Assembly (NCBI GenBank): GCA_964023275.1
Contig: OZ029914.1
Location: forward strand, 41,767,924-41,831,923
Length of the DNA: 64,000 nucleotides
Source: Norana najaformis
Lineage: Eukaryota > Annelida > Clitellata > Crassiclitellata > Hormogastridae
Direction: 5' to 3'
A program made the position numbers and the translations under genes. Position 1 is the stretch's first letter; the number at the start of each line of letters is the position of its first letter. The notes under the pieces were generated by a model. That model was not told where the DNA came from. It worked only from the letters and a program-made list of their open reading frames with translations, and made no database searches. This document shows, piece by piece, positions 41,151 to 52,900 of this stretch.

Positions 41151-44100
41151 GTAAATCGATTATTAATTACTATTTTCCCCGAGATATTATGATCCCTCGG
41201 AATTAAAAATTTATTGGAGGAGGTAGCATAGGTAAAACATCTTGAACTGCTGCTACTCGTCAAATTCTGGCATGAAGAATGTGCTGCGGAAAGCAGTTGC
41301 ATTGAGCCGTTGAAATGTAACCTGCATGCGCTGTAGAAGCTACCACAAGTCATCAACCGATACGGCACACCAAGACCAAACCGCAAACAGGTCAATACCC
41401 AGAAGGTAAGTCCAGTGAGACAGAGAGACAGCGTATGATGGATAAAGCAGCTGAAAAGGTGACATCTAGAAGACGTAAGATCAGTGTTTTTTTCAGATGG
41501 AATGCTCCGGAACGGAGTTACGGCAACTTTTTTCGGCTAATAAAAATAATTTAGTTTCCAAAAGAGAATTGTGCTGCAAAGTTATTTTAATTATGTAATA
41601 TAATGTAACCTACTTTAATTCAATTTCAGTGTTTACAACTTTACACTGTTTTCAGTGTTTATTGATTGATTTAGCACAAAATTCCATAACCGTTCAGTTC
41701 CATAACCTTTTTCTAGAAAAAACCACTGCATAAGATATTGAGCAGAACGAACAGATGCGGGGAGGGAATCGCAAAATCTCGGTCCAAAAAAATAAACAAT
41801 TTTGTACAACCAGAAAACGACAATCAGACGACCTAGTTAAACAGCTATGAGTCTCGGAATCAGGATGTTAAGTACTGTGGTTGGCTGCAGTCAGGCATTT
41901 ATAGATTATCAGGCCAATTTAAACTAGATCTCTTCCTGAGAAGCGTTAGTGCAACGAATTAAACACAGGACAAGTATGCCCGTGTCTAGATGTATAAGTT
42001 ACAGCACTAGCCAATGAGTTTTGAGCTCTATAGAGCTTCTGCATATTTGATTTGATGAAACCAGTACTTGTTGAACTGTTTATGAAGAACGAGATTTTCG
42101 GTTGTTGGTCCTAAATGCTGAAAATCTCTCCGTGTCTGTTATTTCTGCTCGAACGTTTCTGTGTTTTCGTTCTCAATTCATGATTTACCTTTTAAATTTT
42201 TTATCATCCCCAGTCTGAATTTGAGGAGCTATCGATCGATACATTGTGCATTAGATAAAGGAGGTTATCTAATCCACCATGTAACACAATCAATAGTAAG
42301 CAAGTTCCAGTAATAGAACCGACTGAAAACCGATGCATTTGTAATAAATTCTTGAAGAGATAAGGACTTAACGCCTAATTCTCTGTATGTCATGAATATG
42401 CATATTTGGTGACTTACAACTGCTTTTTAAATAGTCACTGACAGACATAGTACCATAAAAACAACACAAAAGTTAGAAGCAGAATGAGTCAATTCGATAC
42501 TGAGTTGCCAAGTTTTAGAGATTTGAAGCATTCAATCTTCTTGTGCAGTTGTGAGTGCCTAGTAACATGAATTCAGTTTTGGATAGGTTGAGGGGTATAC
42601 CAGTAAGTCCATTATGACTACAAACAATTTTTGTGAGTCGTGACTAGTAACATCCTTAAAGCTTGTTGATTTGTTATTGCCGATTCATAAACACTTAATA
42701 TTTACTCAATACTGCAAACAAATGACCAATTGTCATCATACTACTTTATATCCGCTTACTCAGATTATTACCGCCCTGGGTTCCTCTGTCCACCAATATA
42801 TGCAGATGATGTTCAGTTCTCCTCCTCCTGTTCTCCATCGGACTCTCTGTCCTGTGTTCGCTCTGTCCTAGCTACTGTCACCCCAGTACGAGAATAGATG
42901 TCATCTAACCACATCCGGCTTAACCCACCAAAGACTCAATTCCTCTGGATTGGCACTCGTCAGGCCCGGGCTAAGATCAGCCTCACATCACTATAACCGG
43001 ACTTCACATCTCAGGGAACCGAATGAGATCTGGGTTTGCTAGTCGATGTCGAGCTCTCACTGTCCGAACACGTGAACTTTCTCTGTAGCTTGTTACGATC
43101 ATCTTAGGTAGATTCTGCTCTGCCTCTGCTTTTCTCCACTCCTTTGTCATCATTCGTCTGGATTATGCTAATTCCATTCTCGTCGGTCTTCTGTCCTTTC
43201 ATATTCGTCAAATACAATCGGTATTGAACCGCGCAGCTCGACAGGTTGCTAACCCACCCAAGTATTCCCACTTTCCCCACTGCATCAAAGATACAATTCA
43301 CTGGTTACCTGTTCATAAATTCGAGATTCTACTCTTTGCAAGCTTTTTCGCTCGCCGGGACTGCTCCGTACTACATCTGCGCACTGTTCCAGCATGTTCG
43401 AGTTCTCCGCGATCGGTAGGCGCTGCGCTTCTCTACTCGCCACGAACTTCTTTTTGCTACGCTGCGGTACATTTTCAACATCGCGCTCTTTACTTTATCG
43501 GCTCTTCCCTCTGGGATAGTCTGCTCTTGACATGTGTAGTCTATCTCTGGACAACAAACAATTAACATTTTCCTTCCTAGTTATATCGTAACTGTTTAGA
43601 TCTGCTGACTTGCCGCTTTCTTGGCGATTTTGAGGAGTTTAAAAATGCGCTTTATATACATACATACTTACATACATCATCTGACTTATATATTGAGGAC
43701 AACACTATTTTACATATCCCCATCCTGACTGCGATGTATTCTGACCCATACGCAACTAATATTAATGTACGGACTGCTAACGTAATCGAATTGGCGTTCT
43801 GGTGTCATTTGCAATAGTTTACCTTGGATTCTAAGTTTTCAGACGGTTTTTTCTGTTCCTGATTGAGCAATCCTTGTTGTTGGAACAGTTCATTATCTAC
43901 TTAAGGAGTGACAGGTTCCACGCCTATGGACCTATCTACGCCGCGAAACGCGATGAGTGGCTTTGGAATTCTTTCGTCCGTCTACTAGAAAAGAGTTCTT
44001 GCAATCTATCTAACAACTGTCTGCCACAGATTGACCCGGCTGCTCAAGTGATATCCGGAGGCCGCGTCTTCTACCAACTATGAGAGTCTAGGAGATATCC

Positions 44101-47100
44101 TCCGGGTAAATGTTCCCCGGACATATCACCCCGCCATCTCCCCCATTGATTCCCTCTGGTGAAGGCCCCCGGACTTTGTCTCCCTTTGTACGCTTGTACT
44201 CGTCAGGAATTTCAAATAAGCGGTTGGTTGGAATAGGATGAACCGCATTCTTCTTCCGTTTAACTCTTCTAATGTTTCGTCTCAAAAGTCGTCTCGGTAT
44301 CATCTGAAGAGCAGCTTGTTGACTGAGTTGCTGAAATTCTTGACCCAGAATTTTCTGCGGTGTTTCTTCACTTTCCTCTGCCTTTCGTTTAATACTCGCC
44401 GGACCTTCAACACCTCTACATGAACCAAATCAGCAGCATGAGTGTATTCACGCAGGTAAATAACAACTGATAGATCTTCATTTAATTTGACCTTTGCTTT
44501 ACACTCGCTTAAATTTGTCCCTGCACCTCTAAGACGTTCGCACTCGTAACTGATTACGCTATTTGATAAATTTTTTGTTTAATGTAAACAAAACCGTTTA
44601 AAATAACTTTATTTTTCCACGTATATTAGATACAGTTTTCGATTCCATCTCTATGGTTTTTTCACCTGCTTTTCAAACGAATTCATGGCAGAGTATATAG
44701 CAACAGATTGAGTAAATATCAAAACTTTATTAGACATTTACTTTTAGCATCAAAGTGAGTAAACATTAATTAATTAAGACTCAAAGCAATAAAAGCCTGA
44801 TTGATCAACAATTAAATTTCAGCAATTAAATAAAGTTAATGTCTAATGAAATTGGGATGTTTACCCAATCTGTTGCTATATTAAAATCAATGCATTGAAA
44901 GTCTTTATAGAAAACTGTATACTCATTTTGTTGCTATATTAAAAGTCTTTTCCAAAAAAAGTTTTGTATTCCCATCCCGAAACATCAAAGCACTAAAAAG
45001 TCCGAATAGATAGAGATTGTTTACATTTTGTGGACATGAGAGGTGACATATCCAGGTTTTTTATCCGATTTAAACGGCCGGGGGGTTGAAATCCAAGGAT
45101 TAGATGACCGGGGGAAGTCAGAGGGAAATGTCAAGGGGGATTTGTCCGGATCCCCACCTACGAGGGATGGTTTCAGGCGGTGGCGCTCTTATGTCTGCAG
45201 AAGCTATCGCACGCAGTCGTTCTGCTCAGTCCACGAACTCTTAACATGTTGTCATCTGGAAAGTTGTTGGTCGGACGTAATATATTGTGTATTTTCAACC
45301 TATTGACTTATCAGTTATTGCAACCATAATTAACGATCATTCGTATTTAACATATAATTGCTTTCGAATAAGATACACATACACACAAGGGCGCGCACGC
45401 ACACGCACACACACATAAATATATATAAAGTTTAATTTTTGAGTGCTAGTGATAGGTTTTAGCATATCCTGAAACTCATAAATGGCTTCAACTGAACGGT
45501 TAAACTCGTTGATTCACTTTCATTATCGCCTGAGATTTTAGACGCAATGGAAAATTACTCATTTTTCTAAAATAGGATCATCATTGAATGCCCAGATCTG
45601 CATGCATTTCCTGGTCAAATGTTCATTACACTTGTATATTAGAAACAATAATCCAAAATGCGGGTGCTACACTTATAGTTTTTTATTTCATATTTCGTCA
45701 AAACTGCTTTCCAAGATTCGAATTCTTAAGCACCGTCATAACTGGCTAAAGCTTGTCCTTTCAAACTTTCTCCTCTTCATTATCATTGCATCAGAATAAT
45801 CGCATTTGATTTCCATTTTGTGACTTGTACTTTGATATATCCTACTCTTATGGAGATCTTCTATCGCACTGTTTCTGAAGAGACGGTGTTTATATTTTGC
45901 TGTGTTGTCCAAATATGGTGCTAAACGAGCAAAATGGAGGAGCGCCTTTTGCACAGGGATATCGGCTAAAACTAGGATATTAAAATGCATTTTATTAATT
46001 ATTGGCAATTATAGTCATAATTTCATTTTTAGTAGGAAGAGTCGCAGCTTTTGAAGCATCACAAGTCTTTGCTGAAGTTGGGAAAATAAAAGAACTGACG
46101 TGTATCACACAAGCATCGAATCCGCCTACAATGGTTTCGTGGTATCGGGTAACTAACGATGACGTAAGAAAATGTCCTAACAGAACTTATTTCTTCAATA
46201 ACAACGAAGTATTCTGCGACCGCCTGACCAATAATAAAGTCTTACAGCCTGGTTTCGGACAAAGGTTCACAGTAACTGGTCTGGGAAGTGAAAGCCAAAA
46301 CGGTTTGATAATAACCAGGGTTGAACTGTCAGATTTTGGAAGATACGCATGTGTCGAAAACAACAACAACAGGATTCTTGCGCGGATTAACCTCACTGCG
46401 GAAGACGGTCAGTTAATTCTATTCGAAAAATAATACAGTCCTCATAAACGTTTATCACTTTTTGAAATTATGGTCGAATGGTTTTGATGATGAAGAAGAA
46501 AAACAGAGACACAGATGAAGATAATGATTCTGATGGCTATAATTAAATGAACCCCAATGCGTACTTTATATTGAGTCTGGTTGGCCTATATATTTGCGCA
46601 GAGACGATCTCAGTCTAGTTTCGGCGAAATAAAAGTCTAAAGTTTCAGGGACAAGGAACTAGCAGCTTATGTGAGCAATCGGAAGGAGTGCGTCAAGAGT
46701 AAGATCACTTTTGTCAGAGGATGCCCTGACATAAGGCTTGATGCTGCATTCTTGAAGTCCGAACAAATGTAAAATAATGTAGGGATCTGTGGCCGATCAT
46801 GCCACATGAAAGCAACAGAATTTCTTCACGTAACCAGGAGCCAAACCGGACGGCATCTCTAGGCCTGCATCAAAAGCCCTTTTACGATGTGTTGAGAGAT
46901 CTTCATCCAATAAAGAATATGAAATACGTAATCGGGACATGAACAAATTTGAAAATTCTGCCAAGTCATCCGCGATTACGCTTCAATCACATGCAAGTAA
47001 CCAGTTTCAAAGTGTCCACAGACTATATGTTGGTTTTCAATTCATATCTGGAGTGTTAAATCTTTTTGAGAAAGACCACGCATTACTTGGCCTCTTTGTT

Positions 47101-49598
47101 CATCAACGAATATCTGATTAGATGGCAGCATTAGCAACGATTTGACAAGCGGAACTGTCCACGATGTCTGCCGTACATGTCTCCGAGACTGGGGCACACT
47201 GTGTTAGTCTGGATCTTTGTTTTCGTTCAGTTCAGTTGTAAGAAATTTTCCATTTATTATACGTACATATCTTGCGAAATTTCTCTTCCAAGATAATTGA
47301 AGCTGTCCACAATGTCTACCCTGTCTTTCGACCACAGACTTCAAAGACTGGGTCATGCAGATGAAGGATGAATAAATGCTCTCGCAGTTAATCAGCTAGA
47401 CAACCTTTCAGATTTACCTAGTTTTGACATCTAATTGGATTCAATTGGATGGGGCACGGCAGCTGATTGATTAGAACGCTGGGCTTGTAATGTCGAAAGT
47501 GCAGAAACCATCGTCTTCAGAGCCGGTTAATGTGTATGGCCTTGAGCAGTTTCTTCACTGAGTTGCTCAACGACATCGATTGATGCTTAGTTATTATATA
47601 GTCTCACTCAATAAATGCAGAAATACTAAAAGCAAGTGATACAGAGGTGAAACACAAGCGCATTACTTCACCATATCTAAAATCAATGCTTTTTGCAGTT
47701 TCTGCAGTACACTGAATGTGCTCTAACGAACCAAAACGAATCCCATGACAAACAGTAAACATTAGAAGCCCGACGGGACATATTAGTTACAATTGAGCAT
47801 GTGCCAATACATAAAGAAGAATTAAAGACATTCAAATGGTTTGGCGCCACACCAAATGATAATGAGAAGACTGGCAGTAGAATGCTCTAATTAACTGCAA
47901 CCTATGCAACATTTACTTTTTCAGTGACGATAGGGTGACCATTTGCCTTCAGGGTTGGAATGAAAAACTAAACCACATAGGCATAAAATAATAAATTCCT
48001 TAAGCTTTGAATTTTAATAAGTTTAAAAATTATAGGCAGCTGTTGCCGTTCAAATATAAGACTGCCACACATTAGCAGATTCACTATGACGTACATTTTA
48101 AATAGATGAAAAACGAACGACGCTTGAGAACCAAGGCAGAACAACAGAAGTGGTTTCAAGTTCATCTTCATTGGAAACATTCGTTGCAACTACAGTGGCA
48201 TCAACCACAGAAGTCGGAAATACAGCCATCATCCTCATTTTCGTGGCCGGTCTTTTTGGCTTCATCACAGGCCTGTTCGTTGCAACTGGAATACTGAAAA
48301 GTAGGCCCTCAGGTGCATTTACTTTAACAGAACAGTATTGAGTCAAATCGTTATTGGTAATGAACACGAAGCAACCAGTCCTCTGTATTCCTTATTCTCT
48401 AATAAACGCCGCTACCTGATGACTTAGCATGAATCGTTGGTGCTGAGCAATTGTGAGTGAAGGACTTGCTCAAGGTACCTAAGCAGTAAACGTCTAAAGG
48501 GAGGCTCGAACTCGTACTCTCCGCGTTACAAGCCGAGCACTCAAACCAATCAGCTGCCCTGTCGCACATGTCTACCAGAAACTCATGTATGTAAGCATGC
48601 ATATACGTTCGGACTAATGTATGTGTTTATGTATGCATACATGCATATAATGCAAGACATCTTCTCATATTTAAATTCATCTAGGCCTACATATTGTAGG
48701 ACTGTTATAAGTCACATAGTTAGGGTAAGTAAGTAAGTTGCTTATTGCTCCAAAAACAGAATAAAACATTACAAATGTAAATAACAAACACTTATTTGGA
48801 TGCAAAGGTCTACCCAAAAAGATCCAGGTTCCCATTAATTTAGAGCTTCTGTATTGTCATAACTACAAAGCTTGAACAGGCTTGACATTTAGACATAAAT
48901 ATATGAACACTTAAAGCACATAGCTAACCTGGCCTACTGACTGTAACTGTTAATTGTCGATTGCAGGTAGACTGGTAAACATGATTTCATATCGGCCTAC
49001 GATTACAAACAGCCGAGTCGGAATGATGCCAGAAGATGGAGCCAGTAGCCGTCAAGCAACAGGTGACAACTATTGCGAGCTGAATGCAATAGATTTCGCA
49101 CCAGTAGCCTTATACACAGAGATTGCTCCTACAGGCGAGTCAACCTCAATGCTTTCGCATGGGAATACCCCCGCTTTGGAAATGCCACTGTATATTGATG
49201 TATCTATGACGCCAGCATCTTATGGCACCACTTCATCTGCATATGAGAACAACACGGTGGTAGTTCCTTCAATGGTGCCAGCATCTTATGGCACCACTTC
49301 ATCTGCATATGAGAACAACACGGTGGTAGTTCCTTCAATGGTGCCAGCATCTTATGGCACCACTTCATCTGCATATGAGAACAACACGGTGGTAGTTCCT
49401 TCAATGGTGCCAGCATCTTATGGCACCACTTCATCTGCATATGAGAACAACACGGTGGTAGTTCCTTCAATGGTGCCAGCATCTTATGGCACCACTTCAT
49501 CTGCATATGAGAACAACACGGTGGTAGTTCCTTCAATGGTGCCAGCATCTTATGGCAACACTTCATCTGCATACGAGAACACCTTCACTTCGCAGTAG
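41087..49598 (+). CDS. gene D: V-domain receptor with amplified tyrosine tail
   Basis: Exons are 41087-41150, 46036-46407, 48106-48300 and 48967-49598, all phase 1, totalling 1263 nt or 420 residues. The V-like domain is canonical (ELTCIT, VSWYR, DFGRYACV) with the extra RKC..VFC pair. The TM span TAIILIFVAGLFGFITGLFV has no charged residue. The tail holds NYCELNAIDFAPVALYTEI, a pair of YxxL/I sites ten residues apart (ITAM-like spacing), then LYIDV, then six 22-residue units each with SYGTT and AYENN (the last unit reads SYGNT). YxN is the classical Grb2 SH2 ligand; that link is inference from vertebrate signalling. The first exon comes from a C-type promoter unit 4.9 kb upstream. A dead F-type first exon lies at 45572. 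Confidence 0.78.
41330..41900 (+). repeat. dispersed repeat, copy 3, interrupted
   Basis: Matches 31580-31860 in blocks. About 250 bases (41465-41725) of unrelated sequence split it before GAGCAGAACGAACAGATGCG. It follows exon 1 of gene D. Confidence 0.55.
42740..43560 (+). pseudogene. LINE reverse-transcriptase relic (palm to C-terminus)
   Basis: Many frameshifts, but in order: QYADD-like CCAATATATGCAGATGATGT (YADD site), SNHIRLNPPKTQFLWIGTRQ, a RSLGLLVDVELSLSEHV block, RLDYAN-like and the NAARLV/HWLPV thumb pieces (INSLVTC near 43310). It ends with GCGCTTTATA and a CATA run near 43650. It has split a segment of gene D intron 1 that matches the ankyrin-gene intron and exon of gene C. Confidence 0.75.
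43678..43765 (-). pseudogene. relic of the first ankyrin-SOCS exon
   Basis: Aligns with 37000-37090 (compare TCTGAC-TAT-TTTGAGGACA-A-CTATTT and CATCATGACTG / CATCCTGACTG) but with substitutions that break the reading frame. No counterpart of the SOCS-box exon was found near gene D. Confidence 0.6.
44095..44455 (-). pseudogene. fragment of a FLYWCH/MULE-type transposase
   Basis: On the minus strand one frame reads EYTHAADLVHVEVLKVRRVL. After a frame change the next reads EESEETPQKILGQEFQQLSQ and then RLLRRNIRRVKRKKNAVHPI and LFEIPDEYKRTKGDK. This order (H-AD-HVEVLKVRR, RNIRR-R, IPDEYK) is that of the linker between the FLYWCH zinc finger and the MULE transposase domain in animal elements. The catalytic domain is absent. 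It lies in intron 1 of gene D. Confidence 0.65.
45378..45415 (+). repeat. (CA)n microsatellite
   Basis: CACACGCACA dinucleotide run. Confidence 0.8.
45572..45625 (+). pseudogene. dead F-type signal-peptide exon upstream of gene D V exon
   Basis: Aligned to exon 1 of gene F, the context TTTTTCTAAAATGGG reads TTTTTCTAAAATAGG here, so the ATG is ATA. The match continues through GCATTGAATG/TCATTGAATG and then decays, and no donor is seen. The spacing to the V exon (about 460 bases) is like that in gene F (412). Confidence 0.65.
46036..46407 (+). CDS. gene D V-like Ig exon
   Basis: The acceptor is TTTTTAGTAG (the second AG chosen by homology to exons C and E1) and the donor GACG|GTCAGT. It begins RVAAFEASQVFAEVGKIKEL, with both canonical cysteines (LTCIT and YACV). 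Confidence 0.85.
47450..47605 (+). repeat. SINE copy
   Basis: GGGGCACGGCAGCTGATTGA head and the CGACATCGATTGATGCTTAG tail of the 31007 family. Confidence 0.65.
48106..48300 (+). CDS. gene D stalk and transmembrane exon
   Basis: The acceptor is TTTTAAATAG and the donor AAAA|GTAGGC, phase 1 on both sides. A Thr/Ser-rich stalk ends ASTTEVGN, followed by the TM span with GxxGxxxG spacing and ILK. Confidence 0.82.
48416..48570 (-). repeat. SINE copy, minus strand
   Basis: The reverse complement carries the CAGCTGATTGGTTTGAGTGC head, box-B-like GTTCGAGCC and the TTGCTCAGCACCA tail. It lies in the intron between the TM and tail exons of gene D. Confidence 0.7.
48967..49598 (+). CDS. gene D tail exon with tandem YENN units
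   Basis: Acceptor TCGATTGCAG, phase 1 entry, TAG stop. The head (RLVNMISYRP..PEDGASS..DNYCELNAID) is shared with E and F. The C-terminal part is replaced by the six-unit repeat at 49206-49598. Confidence 0.85.
49206..49598 (+). repeat. 66-bp coding tandem repeat, six units
   Basis: Units begin at 49206, 49272, 49338, 49404, 49470 and 49536; the last is diverged and ends at the stop. Units 2-5 look identical at nucleotide level and unit 1 differs at the start (ATGACG for ATGGTG). Each encodes MVPASYGTTSSAYENNTV plus VVPS. Identity down to silent sites implies recent expansion or homogenisation. The open frame on the opposite strand is a shadow. Confidence 0.95.
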
Positions 49599-49834
49599 CA
49601 ACATCTATGGCGCCTGTATCTAAAGCAGAGGAGCTGCTCAAGCGAGGAAGTGAAACAAGAGAATATAAATTGCAAATATTTTAATGTTATTACCTAAAGA
49701 ATAGGTGTTTACTTCTTATGAGAAAGATTCTACTCTTTGCAATGTTAATATGGAATTATTTCAAGGTTCCACGGAACAGTGACAATCTTATTTTCATTTG
49801 CAGTGACCATGAAATATCTATAAATTGCCAGGGA

Positions 49835-49940
49835 CATTGTTCTAGTACTAGTACTTGTACTCAAGTACTACTTGAGTACCACTTTCAAATACTTGTAACT
49901 GTACTAGTAACCCAAGTATCTCTACTCGTATTTGCATAAT
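49835..49940 (+). repeat. GTACTT/AGTACT-rich palindromic block downstream of gene D
   Basis: Dense ACTAGTACTTGTACT words, including the 17-base palindrome CTCAAGTACTACTTGAG at 49860-49876. Related blocks lie downstream of E (about 57440-57570) and F (about 63600-63730), with a further one at 50485-50570. Confidence 0.6.
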
Positions 49941-52900
49941 CGTAAAGAAACAAATGTGTTATTTGTGGAGGTATATAAATTCAATATTTAGCCTGCCTGT
50001 GTACTGATATGCACATGTTAAGAAATATAATACAGTATAATATGGGTCTTGTATTAATATAACATCTATACAATCTGTAACTTAAAGAAAGATCGCAAGA
50101 TTACCTGACCGCTTTGCATTTACAAAAACGTGAGACTCATTATTTTGAAGGATGCATTCACCTGTATGATAAATAGCCCAAAGTTTCTTTTTGTTTTAAT
50201 ACATGAATATATTATTAGAAGGTAATATACTAGTATGTAGGACCTAGAAGTATGTGTCTTCACATATTTTTCTTTGTGCGGTGTTGTTTTTTATTTACTG
50301 AAGATTAATGTGCGCCTTCTGAGATTTCTTTACCAAATGGCGCTATATAAATGCTTGTTTATGACTATGATGATGAATTTTGTTGAAGTCCAATTAAAGT
50401 TGCTTATACTGCAATTTTTCGTGAGAACAAGGTTCAGATAACGTTTATATTTGTATTCCGTTTACTTCCTAGTATGCTTTTCGTTGGCACCGAAGTACTT
50501 GTACTCGTACTTCTACTTGTTATTCGCGTACTTTTACTTGTACTTGCACTTTGAATACTTTAAACAAACCTTTGAATTACTATGTAGACGTCTCCATATA
50601 CAAAGCGAAAATGTAACACATGCTTTCACGCAACTACCTTCGTTTCAAAACTGTTTTTTTCTATTTAGCAACTCAGTTGGAGATTTTTCTAACTTTTGAA
50701 GTAAGCCTGACAAAAATAAAATTAGGTTAAAATGTTCCGTGCATTGTATCGACTTTTGAATCTCAGGTCCATTTTTTTGCAAGTTACTGAGTAATACAGG
50801 TTATCTTCAGTATTGTAATTCTTAATTGTTTGGCAAGTATTTAGCTAATTAATTTGGTTAATGATTTAATTCTAAGTTTCCTAAGTTGCCTCAAATGTTT
50901 TGTTAAATCAGATTCTAGTTACTGCACATTTTACTAAAGGAAGTAATTGGACTATAATTTTTGTATACATAGCGCTAAGCATGTAATATTCAAAAAATAG
51001 AATGTAGCGGTTGTCCCTAAAGCAAGCCCTCAAATACGGCCATGGGCACGGTGTTAGCGACTTCAATTTTCTCAGCCTCGGCATATGAAGCCATATGGTT
51101 AGTCCCTTGCCTTGCCGCCAGGCATCTCCACAGATATTGTGTGATCAGTGTACTCATCATAGCTGAGTTGGCTAGGGGCGCAGGTGGAGCCGAAAGCTCG
51201 AAACAAATTTCTGCTTTGATGGAGATTTGAATCCACTACCTTTCGGTTGGCTGTCCAGCAGGGTAATCACTAGACAACCACGCACTTTATATATAGACTA
51301 TAATTACTTTGCCCCAATCTCTACACGTTTAGCTACATGTGGCATCTGGCATTGTATTTTTCTGCCTCCTTACAAATGATGCTAACACCAATCAAACGTT
51401 TCAGAAACTATTTTATTTCAAATTCAGTTGCGTTGCCTTCCAGCGGCTCTATTGCAATGTTGTCCATGTTATTCTTTGGTACGATCAACCACGTCTCACA
51501 ATTACGATCTCCTTAAGAGAATTAAAACAGCCTGAGATGAGCAAGGGATGACATTGCTTTATGGCCCATTTCTCCAGATAAAATGTTAATTGTTTTGTTG
51601 GTTTATTGCAATCAACATGGTTGCCAAGTCTTAATTACCTTACTATGTAAAAGTATCACTAGATATGCTTCTATTATACATAGACTACATTACAACAGGC
51701 AAAACAATTTATGCTCTAATGGTAGGGCAAGGCAAAGCTAGTATAAGCTTTGAGTTACGGTAACTCCAAAACATTAATGTCCACATGTCTCAAGTTGGAC
51801 TCAAGAGGCTGCCAATATTCACGAGTTTGGCAAACTTTGCGGTAATGCGACAAATGCATACACTGCAATAAACGCTTTTCAAATATCTGGTAACTTACAT
51901 TTGGATAAGCGTTAAATGCGTTGCGCTGTATATATGTATATATGCTATGTGTATGAATATAATTATTTGTCAACATCACGTAACAAATTTAACGTTGGAA
52001 ATATTTCGCGAATGGAAACCAAACTTGCACGAAAAGTTGAAGGGTTGAGAAATAAGAACAGATAACTGCCCTACTAAGCTATGCTTTTCTACACCGGCCC
52101 AACAAAACAAGACTACATCAGCCAGTTAGTTACCTTTTAGGACCTCGGTAAAACGCTACTTGCGCTAGCCTAGATGGTGTTAACATCATTAAGAATAAAA
52201 GTTCACCATTAAGCACAGTGCTGTAATATCATAACTAGAATAGTCACCAACTGCGGGGTCCGCCCACATGCAGAGATCAAAGAAGATTAACATTCAGAGT
52301 TGCCGACTTTCACATTAAAATTTGATCAGCTTTGACTGGTCGTTTGTTCATCCCATTCATCAAAGAGAAGAGACCCTTTCTCACAATAGACCATCTCTGT
52401 AGCTTTCGCTCAAGCTGTGCGTTGCTCTTAACTTTCTGTTATTTCACCTCGAATGGTGCAGGTGATTCACCCTTTTCCAATTTTACTGTTGACTGTAAGA
52501 TGGGGACATCTAAGTCATAAAAAGCAATAATTGCCTTTGATAAGAAAACCTCATCCCGGTCATCTTTTGCATTTTACGTTTCCGGGACTGAGATAAAAAA
52601 GACATGTATATTAGTGGTCAATGGTTAATTTATGCTAAATGAAGTGACATAGTCATAAATAAATCTCTTTATGCTGGTATGTGCAAAACATTTCAACATT
52701 TAGATTAACTACTGTACACTATTTAACAATGTGACCAGAGTATCACCAAAAGATAGTGTCTGATGACATAATACAGACACTAAATCGTTAAATTTGTTAT
52801 TAGGTTCTATAGAATGTAAAATGCAACAATGACATTTGGGTACAATGATTGTCTGATATTACCAAAGAAGTTGTGCCTCTGAGAGTTTCAGCCACACTGG

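Noticed and set aside
43874-44083. 69-codon plus ORF before the MULE fragment
   Set aside because: Starts like a plausible protein, but no family, splice signal or duplicate was recognised; not called.
44088-45180. GC-rich CCGGGG/GTCCGG patches at 44100-44180 and 45060-45180 as ends of one element
   Set aside because: They look loosely inverted, but no convincing arm longer than a few bases could be aligned by eye.
49204-49572. 122-codon minus-strand ORF of repeated MQMKCCHKMLAPL units
   Set aside because: It is the antisense shadow of the 66-bp coding repeat in gene D; the plus frame has exon signals and homology.
49206-49598. Regular repeat resembling a CRISPR array
   Set aside because: Units are contiguous without spacers, in frame with a coding exon, in an animal genome.
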